From the IMG/VR virus record IMGVR_UViG_3300037189_019970, positions 1-20,597 of that record: DNA of 20,597 bases, one strand, 5' to 3'. Under the pieces are notes generated by a model. The model was given only the letters and a program-made list of their open reading frames with translations, was not told the origin of the DNA and ran no database searches. Within the stretch, counting starts at the first letter, position 1; every line of letters starts with the position of its first letter. The stretch comes from a virus. Shown piece after piece: positions 6,969 to 13,691 of the stretch. The position numbers and the translations under genes are program-made.

Positions 6969-8687
6969 ATGGCCGAAACTTTAATATCCCCTGGTGTTTT
7001 AGCAAGAGAAAACGATCAATCTTTTGTTTCTGCAACCCCTGCACCTATCGGTGCAGCTATTGTTGGTCCAACTTTGTTGGGTAAAGTAGGTATTCCAAAA
7101 ATAGTAACCACTTATTCTGATTATTTACAAAATTTCGGAGGTTATTTTGTTAGTGGAGGTAATACTTACAACTATTTAACAGCATTATCTGCATATAATT
7201 ATTTTAACAACGGTGGTACTAGTTTATTAGTTACTCGTGTTGCAAGTGGTTCATTCACTCCTGCATCTAGTTCTAATGTAAGTGGTAGTACAACAGCTGT
7301 TAATAATATATTTTCATTAGAATTTCTTACTGATGGTATCATTGGTAACAATAGTGGATCAGAAGTAAGCAGTTCATTGCCTAGTGGTAGTTCTTATAAT
7401 GTTCGTTGGGAGGTCCAATCACCAAATACATCATCAGGAACATTTACTCTATTAATTAGAAGAGGAGATGATACTGCTAATACTCCTACTGTTTTAGAAA
7501 CTTGGACTAATCTTTCATTAGATCCTAATCAATCTAATTATATTGAAAAAGTAATTGGTAATCAAGCAAGAAACATTCGCACTGACGATGGTATATACAT
7601 ACAACAATCAGGTAGTTATCCTGTAAATAGTAAGTATGTAAGAGTAAAAACTGTAAACCAAAAGACCCCTAATTTCTTTGATAATAACGGAGCAGCAGTA
7701 TCAACATTTACTGGTTCTATCCCTGCAGCTCAAAGTGGTGCATTTGGTGGGGGAACTGGTGAAAATGTTCCAGTAAGCTGGCAAGCTAATTTTTACGAAA
7801 ACATGGGTGGTTCAAATCTACAAGGAATAGGCCCAAATGACTATACTCAATCATTTGCTATCTTAGCAAATAAAGATGATTATAAATATAACATTATTAC
7901 GGCACCTGGATTAATGCGCGGTGAAACAGGCCACGTTACCCCAATTAATACATTGATTAACAATACCCAAGACAGAGGTGATGCTATTGCAGTTATTGAT
8001 CTAGTAAAATACGGAACAACTATAGCTTCAGTTAAAACACAAGCTGCTGCTTTAAATACTAGCTACGCGGCTGCATACTGGCCATGGGTTCAAATTGTAG
8101 ACCCTGATACTCAAAACCTAGTATGGGTTCCCGCCTCTACAGTAATCCCAGGCGTTTATGCTTACAACGACCAAGTAGCTGCTCCATGGTTTGCACCAGC
8201 AGGTATTAATCGTGGTGGATTAACTCAAGTGATATTAGCTGAAAGAAGATTATCATCTGCAAATCGCGATGACTTATACTCAGCTAAAATAAACCCAATC
8301 GCTACCTTCCCAGCAACTGGAGTTGTAGTATTTGGTCAGAAAACATTACAAAATAAAGCAAGTGCTTTAGATCGTGTAAATGTTCGCCGCTTATTAATTA
8401 CTCTTAAGAATACTATTTCTAATATATCTAACACATTAGTATTTGAACAAAATACATTAGCTACTAGAAATACATTCTTAGCACAAGTAAACCCATACTT
8501 AGAAAGTGTACAACAACGTCAAGGTTTGTATGCTTACAAGGTAGTAATGGATGAAAGTAACAACACTCCAGATGTAGTAGATAGAAACCAATTAAGAGGA
8601 GCTATTTATTTACAACCAACTAAGACAGCTGAATTTATTATATTAGATTTCAACATCTTGCCAACAGGAGCTACTTTCCCATCATAA
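6969..8687 (+). CDS. Tail sheath protein, T4 gp18-like, 572 residues
   Basis: The contractile sheath subunit, polymerising around the tail tube and shortening on infection. The N-terminus has the classic sheath opening (ISPGVLARENDQSFV, then GAAIVGPTLLGKVGIPKIV and a TYSDYLQNFGG segment). Residues about 90-270 form the variable, Ser/Thr/Gly-rich protruding domain. The conserved C-terminal part begins around 295 (YNIITAPGLM) and includes AAYWPWVQIVDPDTQNLVWV, PASTVIPGVYAYNDQ, APAGINRGGL and the C-terminal NVRRLLITLKNTI and VMDESNNTPDVVDRNQLRG, all standard for the family. The length is somewhat under T4 gp18 (659), the difference lying in the variable domain. The tube gene follows as in T4. 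Confidence 0.97.
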   Translation: MAETLISPGVLARENDQSFVSATPAPIGAAIVGPTLLGKVGIPKIVTTYSDYLQNFGGYFVSGGNTYNYLTALSAYNYFNNGGTSLLVTRVASGSFTPASSSNVSGSTTAVNNIFSLEFLTDGIIGNNSGSEVSSSLPSGSSYNVRWEVQSPNTSSGTFTLLIRRGDDTANTPTVLETWTNLSLDPNQSNYIEKVIGNQARNIRTDDGIYIQQSGSYPVNSKYVRVKTVNQKTPNFFDNNGAAVSTFTGSIPAAQSGAFGGGTGENVPVSWQANFYENMGGSNLQGIGPNDYTQSFAILANKDDYKYNIITAPGLMRGETGHVTPINTLINNTQDRGDAIAVIDLVKYGTTIASVKTQAAALNTSYAAAYWPWVQIVDPDTQNLVWVPASTVIPGVYAYNDQVAAPWFAPAGINRGGLTQVILAERRLSSANRDDLYSAKINPIATFPATGVVVFGQKTLQNKASALDRVNVRRLLITLKNTISNISNTLVFEQNTLATRNTFLAQVNPYLESVQQRQGLYAYKVVMDESNNTPDVVDRNQLRGAIYLQPTKTAEFIILDFNILPTGATFPS

Positions 8688-8704
8688 AAACTGAAGTTTA
8701 ATAA

Positions 8705-8718
8705 TATTTATAATAAAA
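8705..8718 (+). promoter_or_regulatory. Late-promoter-like motif
   Basis: TATTTATAATAAAA, exact consensus, in the 41-base gap between sheath and tube genes. The core ends 16 bases before the ATG at 8729. It would let the tube gene, needed in high copy, be transcribed independently. Confidence 0.55.
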
Positions 8719-8728
8719 TAATAAAAAC

Positions 8729-9217
8729 ATGGCTATTTTAAATCCAAACGAAATATTTTTTACATCCTTTGAACCGAAATTAAAGAATAGATTCTATATG
8801 TATGTAGAAGGAATTCCTAGTTACCTTATTAAGGGTGTAAGCGGTATGGGATTTACACAAGAAGAAATCACTCTTAACCATATAAATACTTACCGTAAAA
8901 TTAAAGGTAAATTAAAATGGAATGATTTATCACTAACGCTATTTGACCCAATCACTCCATCAGGTGCACAAGCCGTAATGGAATGGGTACGCCTCCACCA
9001 TGAATCAGTAACCGGACGTGACGGATACTCAGATTTTTATAAAAAGGATGTTAAAATTGAAGTATTAGGTCCTGTAGGTGATATAGTAAGTGAATGGATC
9101 ATCAAAGGTGCATTTATTAAATCTGCCGAATTTGGTGAATATAACTGGGATACTGAAGCTGAAGCTCAAAACTTAACTATGGTATTAGGTATGGATTACT
9201 GTATCTTGAACTACTAA
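8729..9217 (+). CDS. Tail tube protein, T4 gp19-like, 162 residues
   Basis: Subunit of the inner tail tube through which DNA passes. Length is essentially that of T4 gp19 (163). Visible family features are the opening strand RFYMYVEGIPSYLIKGVSG, the turn GFTQEEITLNH, the positively charged IKGKLKWNDLSLTLFDPI, a helix around SGAQAVMEWVRLHHESV, the KKDVKIEVLGPVGDIVSEW strand pair and the C-terminal GAFIKSAEFGEYNWDTEAEA-type ending, which is the standard gp19 fold order. It follows the sheath gene with its own promoter-like motif and is closed by a strong intrinsic terminator, which fits a gene expressed at very high level. Confidence 0.96.
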   Translation: MAILNPNEIFFTSFEPKLKNRFYMYVEGIPSYLIKGVSGMGFTQEEITLNHINTYRKIKGKLKWNDLSLTLFDPITPSGAQAVMEWVRLHHESVTGRDGYSDFYKKDVKIEVLGPVGDIVSEWIIKGAFIKSAEFGEYNWDTEAEAQNLTMVLGMDYCILNY

Positions 9218-9239
9218 TTAAAATTAATATTTTTAAAAG

Positions 9240-9266
9240 AACCCACAGAAATGTGGGTTTTTTTTT
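9240..9266 (+). terminator. Intrinsic terminator after tail tube gene
   Basis: Perfect stem ACCCACA / TGTGGGT with a GAAA tetraloop (9241-9258), extended by one A-T pair, followed by an uninterrupted T run to 9266. It begins about 20 bases after the tube stop codon. It is the clearest terminator in the window. Confidence 0.92.
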
Positions 9267-9285
9267 ATCTTCCTATTTTTCAATA

Positions 9286-9293
9286 TATTTATA
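9286..9293 (+). promoter_or_regulatory. Late-promoter-like motif, diverged downstream half
   Basis: The core TATTTATA is intact but the following bases are TCCGAATATAAAG rather than ATAAAA. It lies between the terminator and the gp26-like gene, 32 bases before the ATG at 9326. A new start signal is expected here because of the upstream terminator. Confidence 0.5.
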
Positions 9294-9325
9294 TCCGAAT
9301 ATAAAGTTTTAACAAATAAAAATCT

Positions 9326-10117
9326 ATGAGCGAATCAAATCCAAAAACAGAAATTACTTCTGAAAAGCCAAAATTCCCTACTGAATTTATTTCTTTACCT
9401 TCTAAAGGTTTACTTTACTCAAAAGGAAACCCCCTTTCTAATGGTAAAATTGAAATGAAATACATGACAGCTAAAGAGGAAGATATTCTTACTAACCAAA
9501 ATTACATTAAACAAGGAACAGTAATTGATAAATTATTGCAAGCTTTAATTGTATCTCCTATTAACTATGATGATTTAATCATTGGTGATAAAAATGCTAT
9601 TATGTTAGCAGCTCGTGTTTTAGGATACGGAGCAGAATACACTTTTGATTGGAACGGAGAAAAAGTAACAATAGATTTATCTACTTTAGAAGAAAAACCA
9701 TTTAATGAAAGTTTATTTGTTCCACATGAAAATGTGTTCTCATATACTTTACCTCATTCAAAAAATGAAATTACTTTTAAACTTTTAACTCATGGAGATG
9801 AAAGAAAAGTTGATGCTGAAGTAAAAGGATTACAAAAAATCAACAAAACAGCATCATATGAACTTTCTACCCGATTAAAACATATGATCATCTCAGTAAA
9901 TGGTGATTCTGAAAGAAAAACTGTTAGAGAATTTGTTGATAATTATCTTTTAGCTAGAGATTCCCAATCATTCAGAGAACATTTACGTAACATCACCCCA
10001 GATATTGATATGACTATTTCTTTTGAAACATCGGAAGGCCTACAGGAGGGGGTCAGATTACCTATGAATACTAGCTTTTTTTGGCCTGACGCCGGAATAT
10101 CGGATAAGTCTTTTTAA
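9326..10117 (+). CDS. T4 gp26-like baseplate hub / tail-assembly chaperone candidate, 263 residues
   Basis: The N-terminal 60 residues carry FISLPSKGLLYSKGNPLSNG and IEMKYMTAKEEDILTNQNYI, followed by KLLQALIVSPINYDDLIIGD, NAIMLAARVLGYGAEY and a D-W-N-G strand region. This is the pattern I associate with the T4 base plate family that contains gp26. Residues 150-225 are charged and helical with LARDSQSFREHLRNITPDI near the end. In the normal frame it ends FFWPDAGISDKSF with TAA at 10115-10117. The gene sits between the tail tube and tape measure genes, the position held in most long-tailed phages by the tail-assembly chaperones (lambda G/GT). A run of seven T (10076-10082) near its end overlaps a start-less open frame, so a longer 349-residue product is likely. 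The choice between hub subunit and chaperone is open. Confidence 0.7.
   Translation: MSESNPKTEITSEKPKFPTEFISLPSKGLLYSKGNPLSNGKIEMKYMTAKEEDILTNQNYIKQGTVIDKLLQALIVSPINYDDLIIGDKNAIMLAARVLGYGAEYTFDWNGEKVTIDLSTLEEKPFNESLFVPHENVFSYTLPHSKNEITFKLLTHGDERKVDAEVKGLQKINKTASYELSTRLKHMIISVNGDSERKTVREFVDNYLLARDSQSFREHLRNITPDIDMTISFETSEGLQEGVRLPMNTSFFWPDAGISDKSF
10044..10052 (+). other. Internal Shine-Dalgarno-like sequence upstream of slippery run
   Basis: AGGAGGGGG inside the gp26-like gene, 23 bases before the T run and 11 bases before an in-frame ATG (10064). Real start codons in this window almost never have such a sequence. It could stall ribosomes before the shift, as internal Shine-Dalgarno sites do in other frameshift cassettes, or initiate a short internal product. 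The distance is longer than in known stimulators. Confidence 0.35.
10076..10082 (+). promoter_or_regulatory. Candidate programmed ribosomal frameshift site (+1 or -2)
   Basis: AGC TTT TTT TGG in the gp26-like frame contains seven T in a row. A +1 shift (or -2) on TTT moves ribosomes into the next open frame, which reads GGC CTG ACG CCG and runs to 10376. A -1 shift meets TGA at 10087-10089 and is ruled out as a productive event. A 4-bp hairpin (CCGG AATA TCGG, 10092-10103) with a possible GAC/GTC extension lies shortly downstream. The site is read from the sequence; the shift itself is inferred. Confidence 0.6.
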
Positions 10118-10376
10118 GCAAATACATGATATAGTATATCACGGTAAAGGAGGATACGATTGGTTTACAATATATGAAATGCCTATTTGGTTAAGAAATT
10201 TTACTCATAAAATGATTGCCGATAGTGTAGATAAAGAAAACCAAAGATACCAAAATTCATATGGTAACAAAGGAAAAAAAGGAATGTCAAATTCTAATTC
10301 TACAGTTACTAATATAGATATAGGAAATCCTAATCAATCCGTAATAAGTGCTATAAAAAATAATCAACGAATTTAA
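10083..10376 (+). CDS. Frameshift-read C-terminal extension (tail-assembly chaperone-like), 97 residues
   Basis: This frame is open from 10068 to TAA 10374-10376. Its first ATG is at 10179 (65 codons), but the protein-like part starts earlier: GLTPEYRISLFKQIHDIVYH, then GKGGYDWFTIYEMPIWLRNF, then a charged helix and a polar Asn/Ser-rich tail. There is no ATG, GTG or TTG between 10068 and 10179, and the ATG at 10179 would cut through the compact YDWFTIYEMPIWLRNF segment. Entry by a frameshift from the gp26-like gene explains this and gives a 252 + 97 residue fusion. By position it resembles the T part of lambda GT, which recruits tube protein to the tape measure. A separate short protein from 10179 remains possible. 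Confidence 0.6.
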   Translation, partial: GLTPEYRISLFKQIHDIVYHGKGGYDWFTIYEMPIWLRNFTHKMIADSVDKENQRYQNSYGNKGKKGMSNSNSTVTNIDIGNPNQSVISAIKNNQRI

Positions 10377-10404
10377 AAGGTGTTACAAAAGTAATGCCTT
10401 TTAA
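10373..10404 (+). terminator. Hairpin at stop codon, probable weak terminator
   Basis: A 14-bp stem with two G-U pairs and an AAAA loop: arm 10373-10386 (TTAAAAGGTGTTAC) pairs with 10391-10404 (GTAATGCCTTTTAA). It includes the TAA of the frameshift-read gene. Only four T follow the GC part, so termination may be partial. The promoter-like core of the tape measure gene begins at the very next base. Confidence 0.6.
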
Positions 10405-10418
10405 TATTTATAATAAAA
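10405..10418 (+). promoter_or_regulatory. Late-promoter-like motif
   Basis: TATTTATAATAAAA, exact consensus, immediately after the hairpin. The core ends 24 bases before the tape measure ATG at 10437. Confidence 0.55.
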
Positions 10419-10436
10419 TTATAATTATATTTTTGC

Positions 10437-13298
10437 ATGGCTAAAAAACCACCAGCTAAAGGCCCAGCAGCTGCTCCACCACCACCACCAGCACCTGATT
10501 ATTCAGGTGCAGTTGATACTTCTAAAGGATTGTTAAAAACAATGCAAAAGTTAGGTGATGTTCAAGGGAAAGTCGCTCAAGGTGCTAAAGATCTTACTAA
10601 ATCCTTTAATCAAACTGGTCAAGAAGTTGATAAAGCTGGAAAGAGTAAATTTTGGACAGTGGGTAAATCATCTATGGATGGGATGGTTAGTGGGGCTAAA
10701 CTATTGGGTAAGGGAATAACAGCTACTTTAAGCCCATTAGCTATGATGGCTAAAAAATTCCTAAGTGTAACATCTATAATAAGCTTTATTACCTCTGCTT
10801 ATGAAAAAGGTAAAGAAGCAGCAATGAAATTCAGTACTCAAAATACTGAATTAGCTAGAACAATGGGTTTAGCACAAGGGGAGGCATCTAAATTAGCTGG
10901 GCAAGCTAGAGCCATAGGAGCACAAATGGGTATTACTAATGACCAAGCTGTACAAGCCATGGGTCAAATATACTCAGCATTAGGGTCTACAGAAAAGCTT
11001 AGTCAAAGCACATTAAACACATTTATGAGATTAAGTGTATTTGCAGGAGTATCTGCAGATACATTAGCTGAATTAGCTAAAACTGCTAAAATTACAGGAC
11101 AAGATGCTGGAAAATTTGCAGATGCTGTTGCAGATACTTCATTAAGCTTTATTAAAGCCAATAAAATGGCAGTTAGTATGAAAAGCGTAATGGAGTCTGT
11201 AGGTAAAGTATCAGCATCTGTTAAATTAACATTAGGTGGTTCTGCTGAAGCTATTACAAAAGCAGTATTATCTTCTAAAAAATTAGGTATGGAACTTACA
11301 AAAGTTGAAGACATAGCTAATGGTTTATTAAACTTAGAAGACTCTATAGCTGCAGAAATGGAAGCAGAATTGCTTACTGGTAAAGATTTAAATTTAGAAA
11401 AAGCAAGAGAAGCAGCATTAAACGGTGATATGGTTACATTATCGGATGAGCTTGCTAAAAATATAGGAACTTCTGCAGATTTTGCTAAAATGAACCGGGT
11501 TCAACAAGAAGCTGCTGCAAAAGCTGTAGGTATGAATCGTGAAGAATTAGCTCAAACTTTAGCTAATCAAAAATCAATAGTAGCAGAAAATGGTAATTTA
11601 GTAGATAGCCAAAAAGATGGAGCTAAATCAATGGAATCTAGTGCTTCTATGGCTGAACAGTACCAAAGACGACAAGAAGGAATAGCTGCTGCTTTTATAG
11701 GAGTTTTCAAAGCATTAGAACCAGTTGTATTAATATTCCAAGAATTAGCTACTAAATTAGCTCCACCATTAGCTAAATTACTAAGTTCACTTGTTCCTAT
11801 AATAATGCCGATTGTAGATTTAATTGTACAATTAGTAGAATCATTTGCAAGTATTTTAAATGAACTTATTCCTCCAATAGTAGAAATTGTTAAAGTATTA
11901 GTAGATGCAGCTAAACCACTTATGCAAATCTTTATGGATATAATGGCAGCTATTCTCCCTCCTGTAAAGGCTCTTTTAGAAGCATTAATACCAGTTATAC
12001 AAGCAATATTTACTGCTCTTCAACCATTTTTTCTAGCAATGGCTGAACTTTCTAAAACGCTTATTCCTATAGTAGCAAGTATTCTTCAATCTCTTTTACC
12101 AATAATCCAATCAATATTTGAGGCAATTGCACCTATTATGACGCAGTTTGCTGAATTGATAACAAGTTTACTTCCAACTGTTAAGGATATTTTTACTGCT
12201 ATTATTCCTATAATCCAACTAATTATAGATGCGCTTAAGCCATTTATGCAAATCTTTATGGATTTGTTAAATATGCTGCTCCCCCCAATAGCACAGTTTA
12301 TAAAAGATTTAATTCCTATTATTCAAAAAATATTTGAAGCTCTTAAACCTGTAATTGAGGCATTTGCTGAATTAGCTAAAAAATTAGTTCCTATGATAGC
12401 GGAATTATTTAAAACTTTAGCTCCTGCAATACTTAAATTAGTAGATGCATTAATTCCTATCCTTACTATGGTTGCAGATCTAGCTGTAGATCTTATGCCC
12501 GTTGTTTTAGATATATTCCAAGCTTTACTACCAGCAATAATATCTTTAGTAGATGCTCTTATGCCTATTATAGAAATTATAATGGCAGTAATTAAACCTA
12601 TTTTAAATATTCTTATTCCTATAATTAAATTTGTAGCTAGTTTATTTGGTGATATAGTACAAATTTTAGCAGGTGTGTTGAAATTTATATTTGATATAAT
12701 AGGGGCAATAGCTAACTTTTTAGTACCTATAGTTGATGTAATTGCTGGAGTATTTAATGAAGTAGCTGTTATAATAGGGGGAATAATAGATTCTATAACA
12801 TGGTTTATAGATCTTTTAGTTGATGGAGTTATGAGTGCTGTAAATTCTATAGGAGATGCAATCAAATCTATAGGACAAGCAGTTAGACAATTTCTTATTG
12901 CTCCTATTAATTTAATTATTGAAGCTATTAACTGGTTTATTGATGGTATAAATGAAGCTCTCCGTATTGAAATGCCAGATTGGATGGGAGGTGGATCATG
13001 GAGTCCTAATCTTCCAAAATTAGAATTATTAGCGTTAGCAAAAGGAGGTATAGTTACATCACCAACTACTGCCCTTATTGGTGAAGCTGGTCCTGAAGCT
13101 GTTATTCCATTAGATAGATTCCATGATATAATGAATGAAGCATTTGCTCCTGTAGTACAATTATTAACATTAATGGTTGAAGGTGGAAAAATGCAAGCTG
13201 AAACTCTTGTAGCTATAAATAACAAAGAAGCAACTATTACCTTAGATGGTAATAAAATAGGAGAAGCATTAGTAACATCATTCTCTGGGTTATTTTAA
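10437..13298 (+). CDS. Tape measure protein, 953 residues
   Basis: Sets tail length during assembly and is expelled with DNA, as T4 gp29 or lambda gpH do. It opens with a Lys/Pro/Ala-rich stretch (residues 2-21), then a long helical region with a hydrophobic segment near 90-125 (SPLAMMAKKFLSVTSIISFI). Helices rich in Ala/Gln/Lys follow to about 435. Residues 441-732 are tandem repeats of about 36 residues with prolines at fixed places. A hydrophobic region follows (735-835), with the typical tape measure C-terminal motif at 870-890: GGIVTSPTTALIGEAGPEAV followed by IPLDRF. At 953 residues it predicts a tail of about 140 nm if 1.5 angstroms per residue holds. Two long open frames on the opposite strand are shadows of its repetitive coding. 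Confidence 0.93.
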   Translation: MAKKPPAKGPAAAPPPPPAPDYSGAVDTSKGLLKTMQKLGDVQGKVAQGAKDLTKSFNQTGQEVDKAGKSKFWTVGKSSMDGMVSGAKLLGKGITATLSPLAMMAKKFLSVTSIISFITSAYEKGKEAAMKFSTQNTELARTMGLAQGEASKLAGQARAIGAQMGITNDQAVQAMGQIYSALGSTEKLSQSTLNTFMRLSVFAGVSADTLAELAKTAKITGQDAGKFADAVADTSLSFIKANKMAVSMKSVMESVGKVSASVKLTLGGSAEAITKAVLSSKKLGMELTKVEDIANGLLNLEDSIAAEMEAELLTGKDLNLEKAREAALNGDMVTLSDELAKNIGTSADFAKMNRVQQEAAAKAVGMNREELAQTLANQKSIVAENGNLVDSQKDGAKSMESSASMAEQYQRRQEGIAAAFIGVFKALEPVVLIFQELATKLAPPLAKLLSSLVPIIMPIVDLIVQLVESFASILNELIPPIVEIVKVLVDAAKPLMQIFMDIMAAILPPVKALLEALIPVIQAIFTALQPFFLAMAELSKTLIPIVASILQSLLPIIQSIFEAIAPIMTQFAELITSLLPTVKDIFTAIIPIIQLIIDALKPFMQIFMDLLNMLLPPIAQFIKDLIPIIQKIFEALKPVIEAFAELAKKLVPMIAELFKTLAPAILKLVDALIPILTMVADLAVDLMPVVLDIFQALLPAIISLVDALMPIIEIIMAVIKPILNILIPIIKFVASLFGDIVQILAGVLKFIFDIIGAIANFLVPIVDVIAGVFNEVAVIIGGIIDSITWFIDLLVDGVMSAVNSIGDAIKSIGQAVRQFLIAPINLIIEAINWFIDGINEALRIEMPDWMGGGSWSPNLPKLELLALAKGGIVTSPTTALIGEAGPEAVIPLDRFHDIMNEAFAPVVQLLTLMVEGGKMQAETLVAINNKEATITLDGNKIGEALVTSFSGLF
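11757..12632 (+). repeat. 36-residue (108-base) tandem repeats in tape measure protein
   Basis: Eight consecutive units start at residues 441, 477, 517, 553, 589, 625, 661 and 697. Units 3 to 7 are exactly 36 residues with prolines at unit positions 3, 14 and 28. The second unit is 40 residues, with four extra residues before its middle proline. The first lacks the third proline and the last drifts. Typical unit text: LIPIIQKIFEALKPVIEAFA followed by ELAKKLVP. DNA identity between units is low, so the repeat is old or under protein-level selection. Confidence 0.85.
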
Positions 13299-13314
13299 TA
13301 TTTATAAATAAAAA
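13299..13314 (+). promoter_or_regulatory. Late-promoter-like motif, palindromic form
   Basis: TATTTATAAATAAAAA starts right after the tape measure stop codon, with the core ending 19 bases before the ATG at 13326. TATTTATAAATA is a perfect palindrome, so it contains the T4 late promoter box TATAAATA on both strands. Confidence 0.55.
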
Positions 13315-13325
13315 CATTTACAATT

Positions 13326-13688
13326 ATGCCAAGCTTATTAGATTTACTCCCAACTACTAATTTAGGACCTACAAACAACTATGAGGGTGAGAATCAAACT
13401 CCTTCAATTCAACCTGGAGAAGGACTTGAAGACTCAAACCTAGATTTAACAGACAATGGACCTATTAATGACCCTAGTAGTGGATTCCAACAAACCTACC
13501 TCCCAGACACAACATACAGTAATGTAGTAGGCCAAGCTGCTCCACCAGATGATGCTTCAAATCTATATAACAATGGATTTAATGGACCATATGGATTTGA
13601 TATTGAAAACAATTCTCCTGTTAGTGCATACGGATTTGTCCAAACATATTTGCCTAATAATACTTACGAAAACAACCTACCAGGGTAA
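13326..13688 (+). CDS. Small Pro/Asn-rich protein with internal duplication, 120 residues
   Basis: A low-complexity acidic protein, rich in Asn, Pro, Gly and Asp and nearly without Lys or Arg. A motif occurs twice, 50 residues apart: GFQQTYLPDTTY at 53-64 and GFVQTYLPNNTY at 103-114. There is no predicted helix of note, signal peptide or membrane segment, so it is probably extended or disordered and binds a partner through the repeated motif. It sits between the tape measure and the 629-residue baseplate candidate, whose ATG lies three bases after its stop, suggesting the two are coupled and may act together. I do not recognise the family. Confidence 0.6.
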   Translation: MPSLLDLLPTTNLGPTNNYEGENQTPSIQPGEGLEDSNLDLTDNGPINDPSSGFQQTYLPDTTYSNVVGQAAPPDDASNLYNNGFNGPYGFDIENNSPVSAYGFVQTYLPNNTYENNLPG

Positions 13689-13691
13689 TAA

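Noticed and set aside
8688-8699. AAAC TGAA GTTT hairpin after the sheath gene
   Set aside because: A four-base A/T-rich stem without a T run is too weak to call a terminator.
10075-10081. C TTT TTT as a canonical -1 slippery heptamer
   Set aside because: The -1 frame meets TGA at 10087-10089 directly, so no meaningful product would result.
11003-11314. 103-codon open frame on the minus strand
   Set aside because: Shadow of the Ala/Ser/Lys-rich tape measure coding sequence.
12323-13225. 300-codon open frame on the minus strand
   Set aside because: Antisense to the hydrophobic repeats of the tape measure gene. The product is an Ile/Ser/Thr-rich low-complexity chain, as expected from reading that strand, with no recognisable domain.
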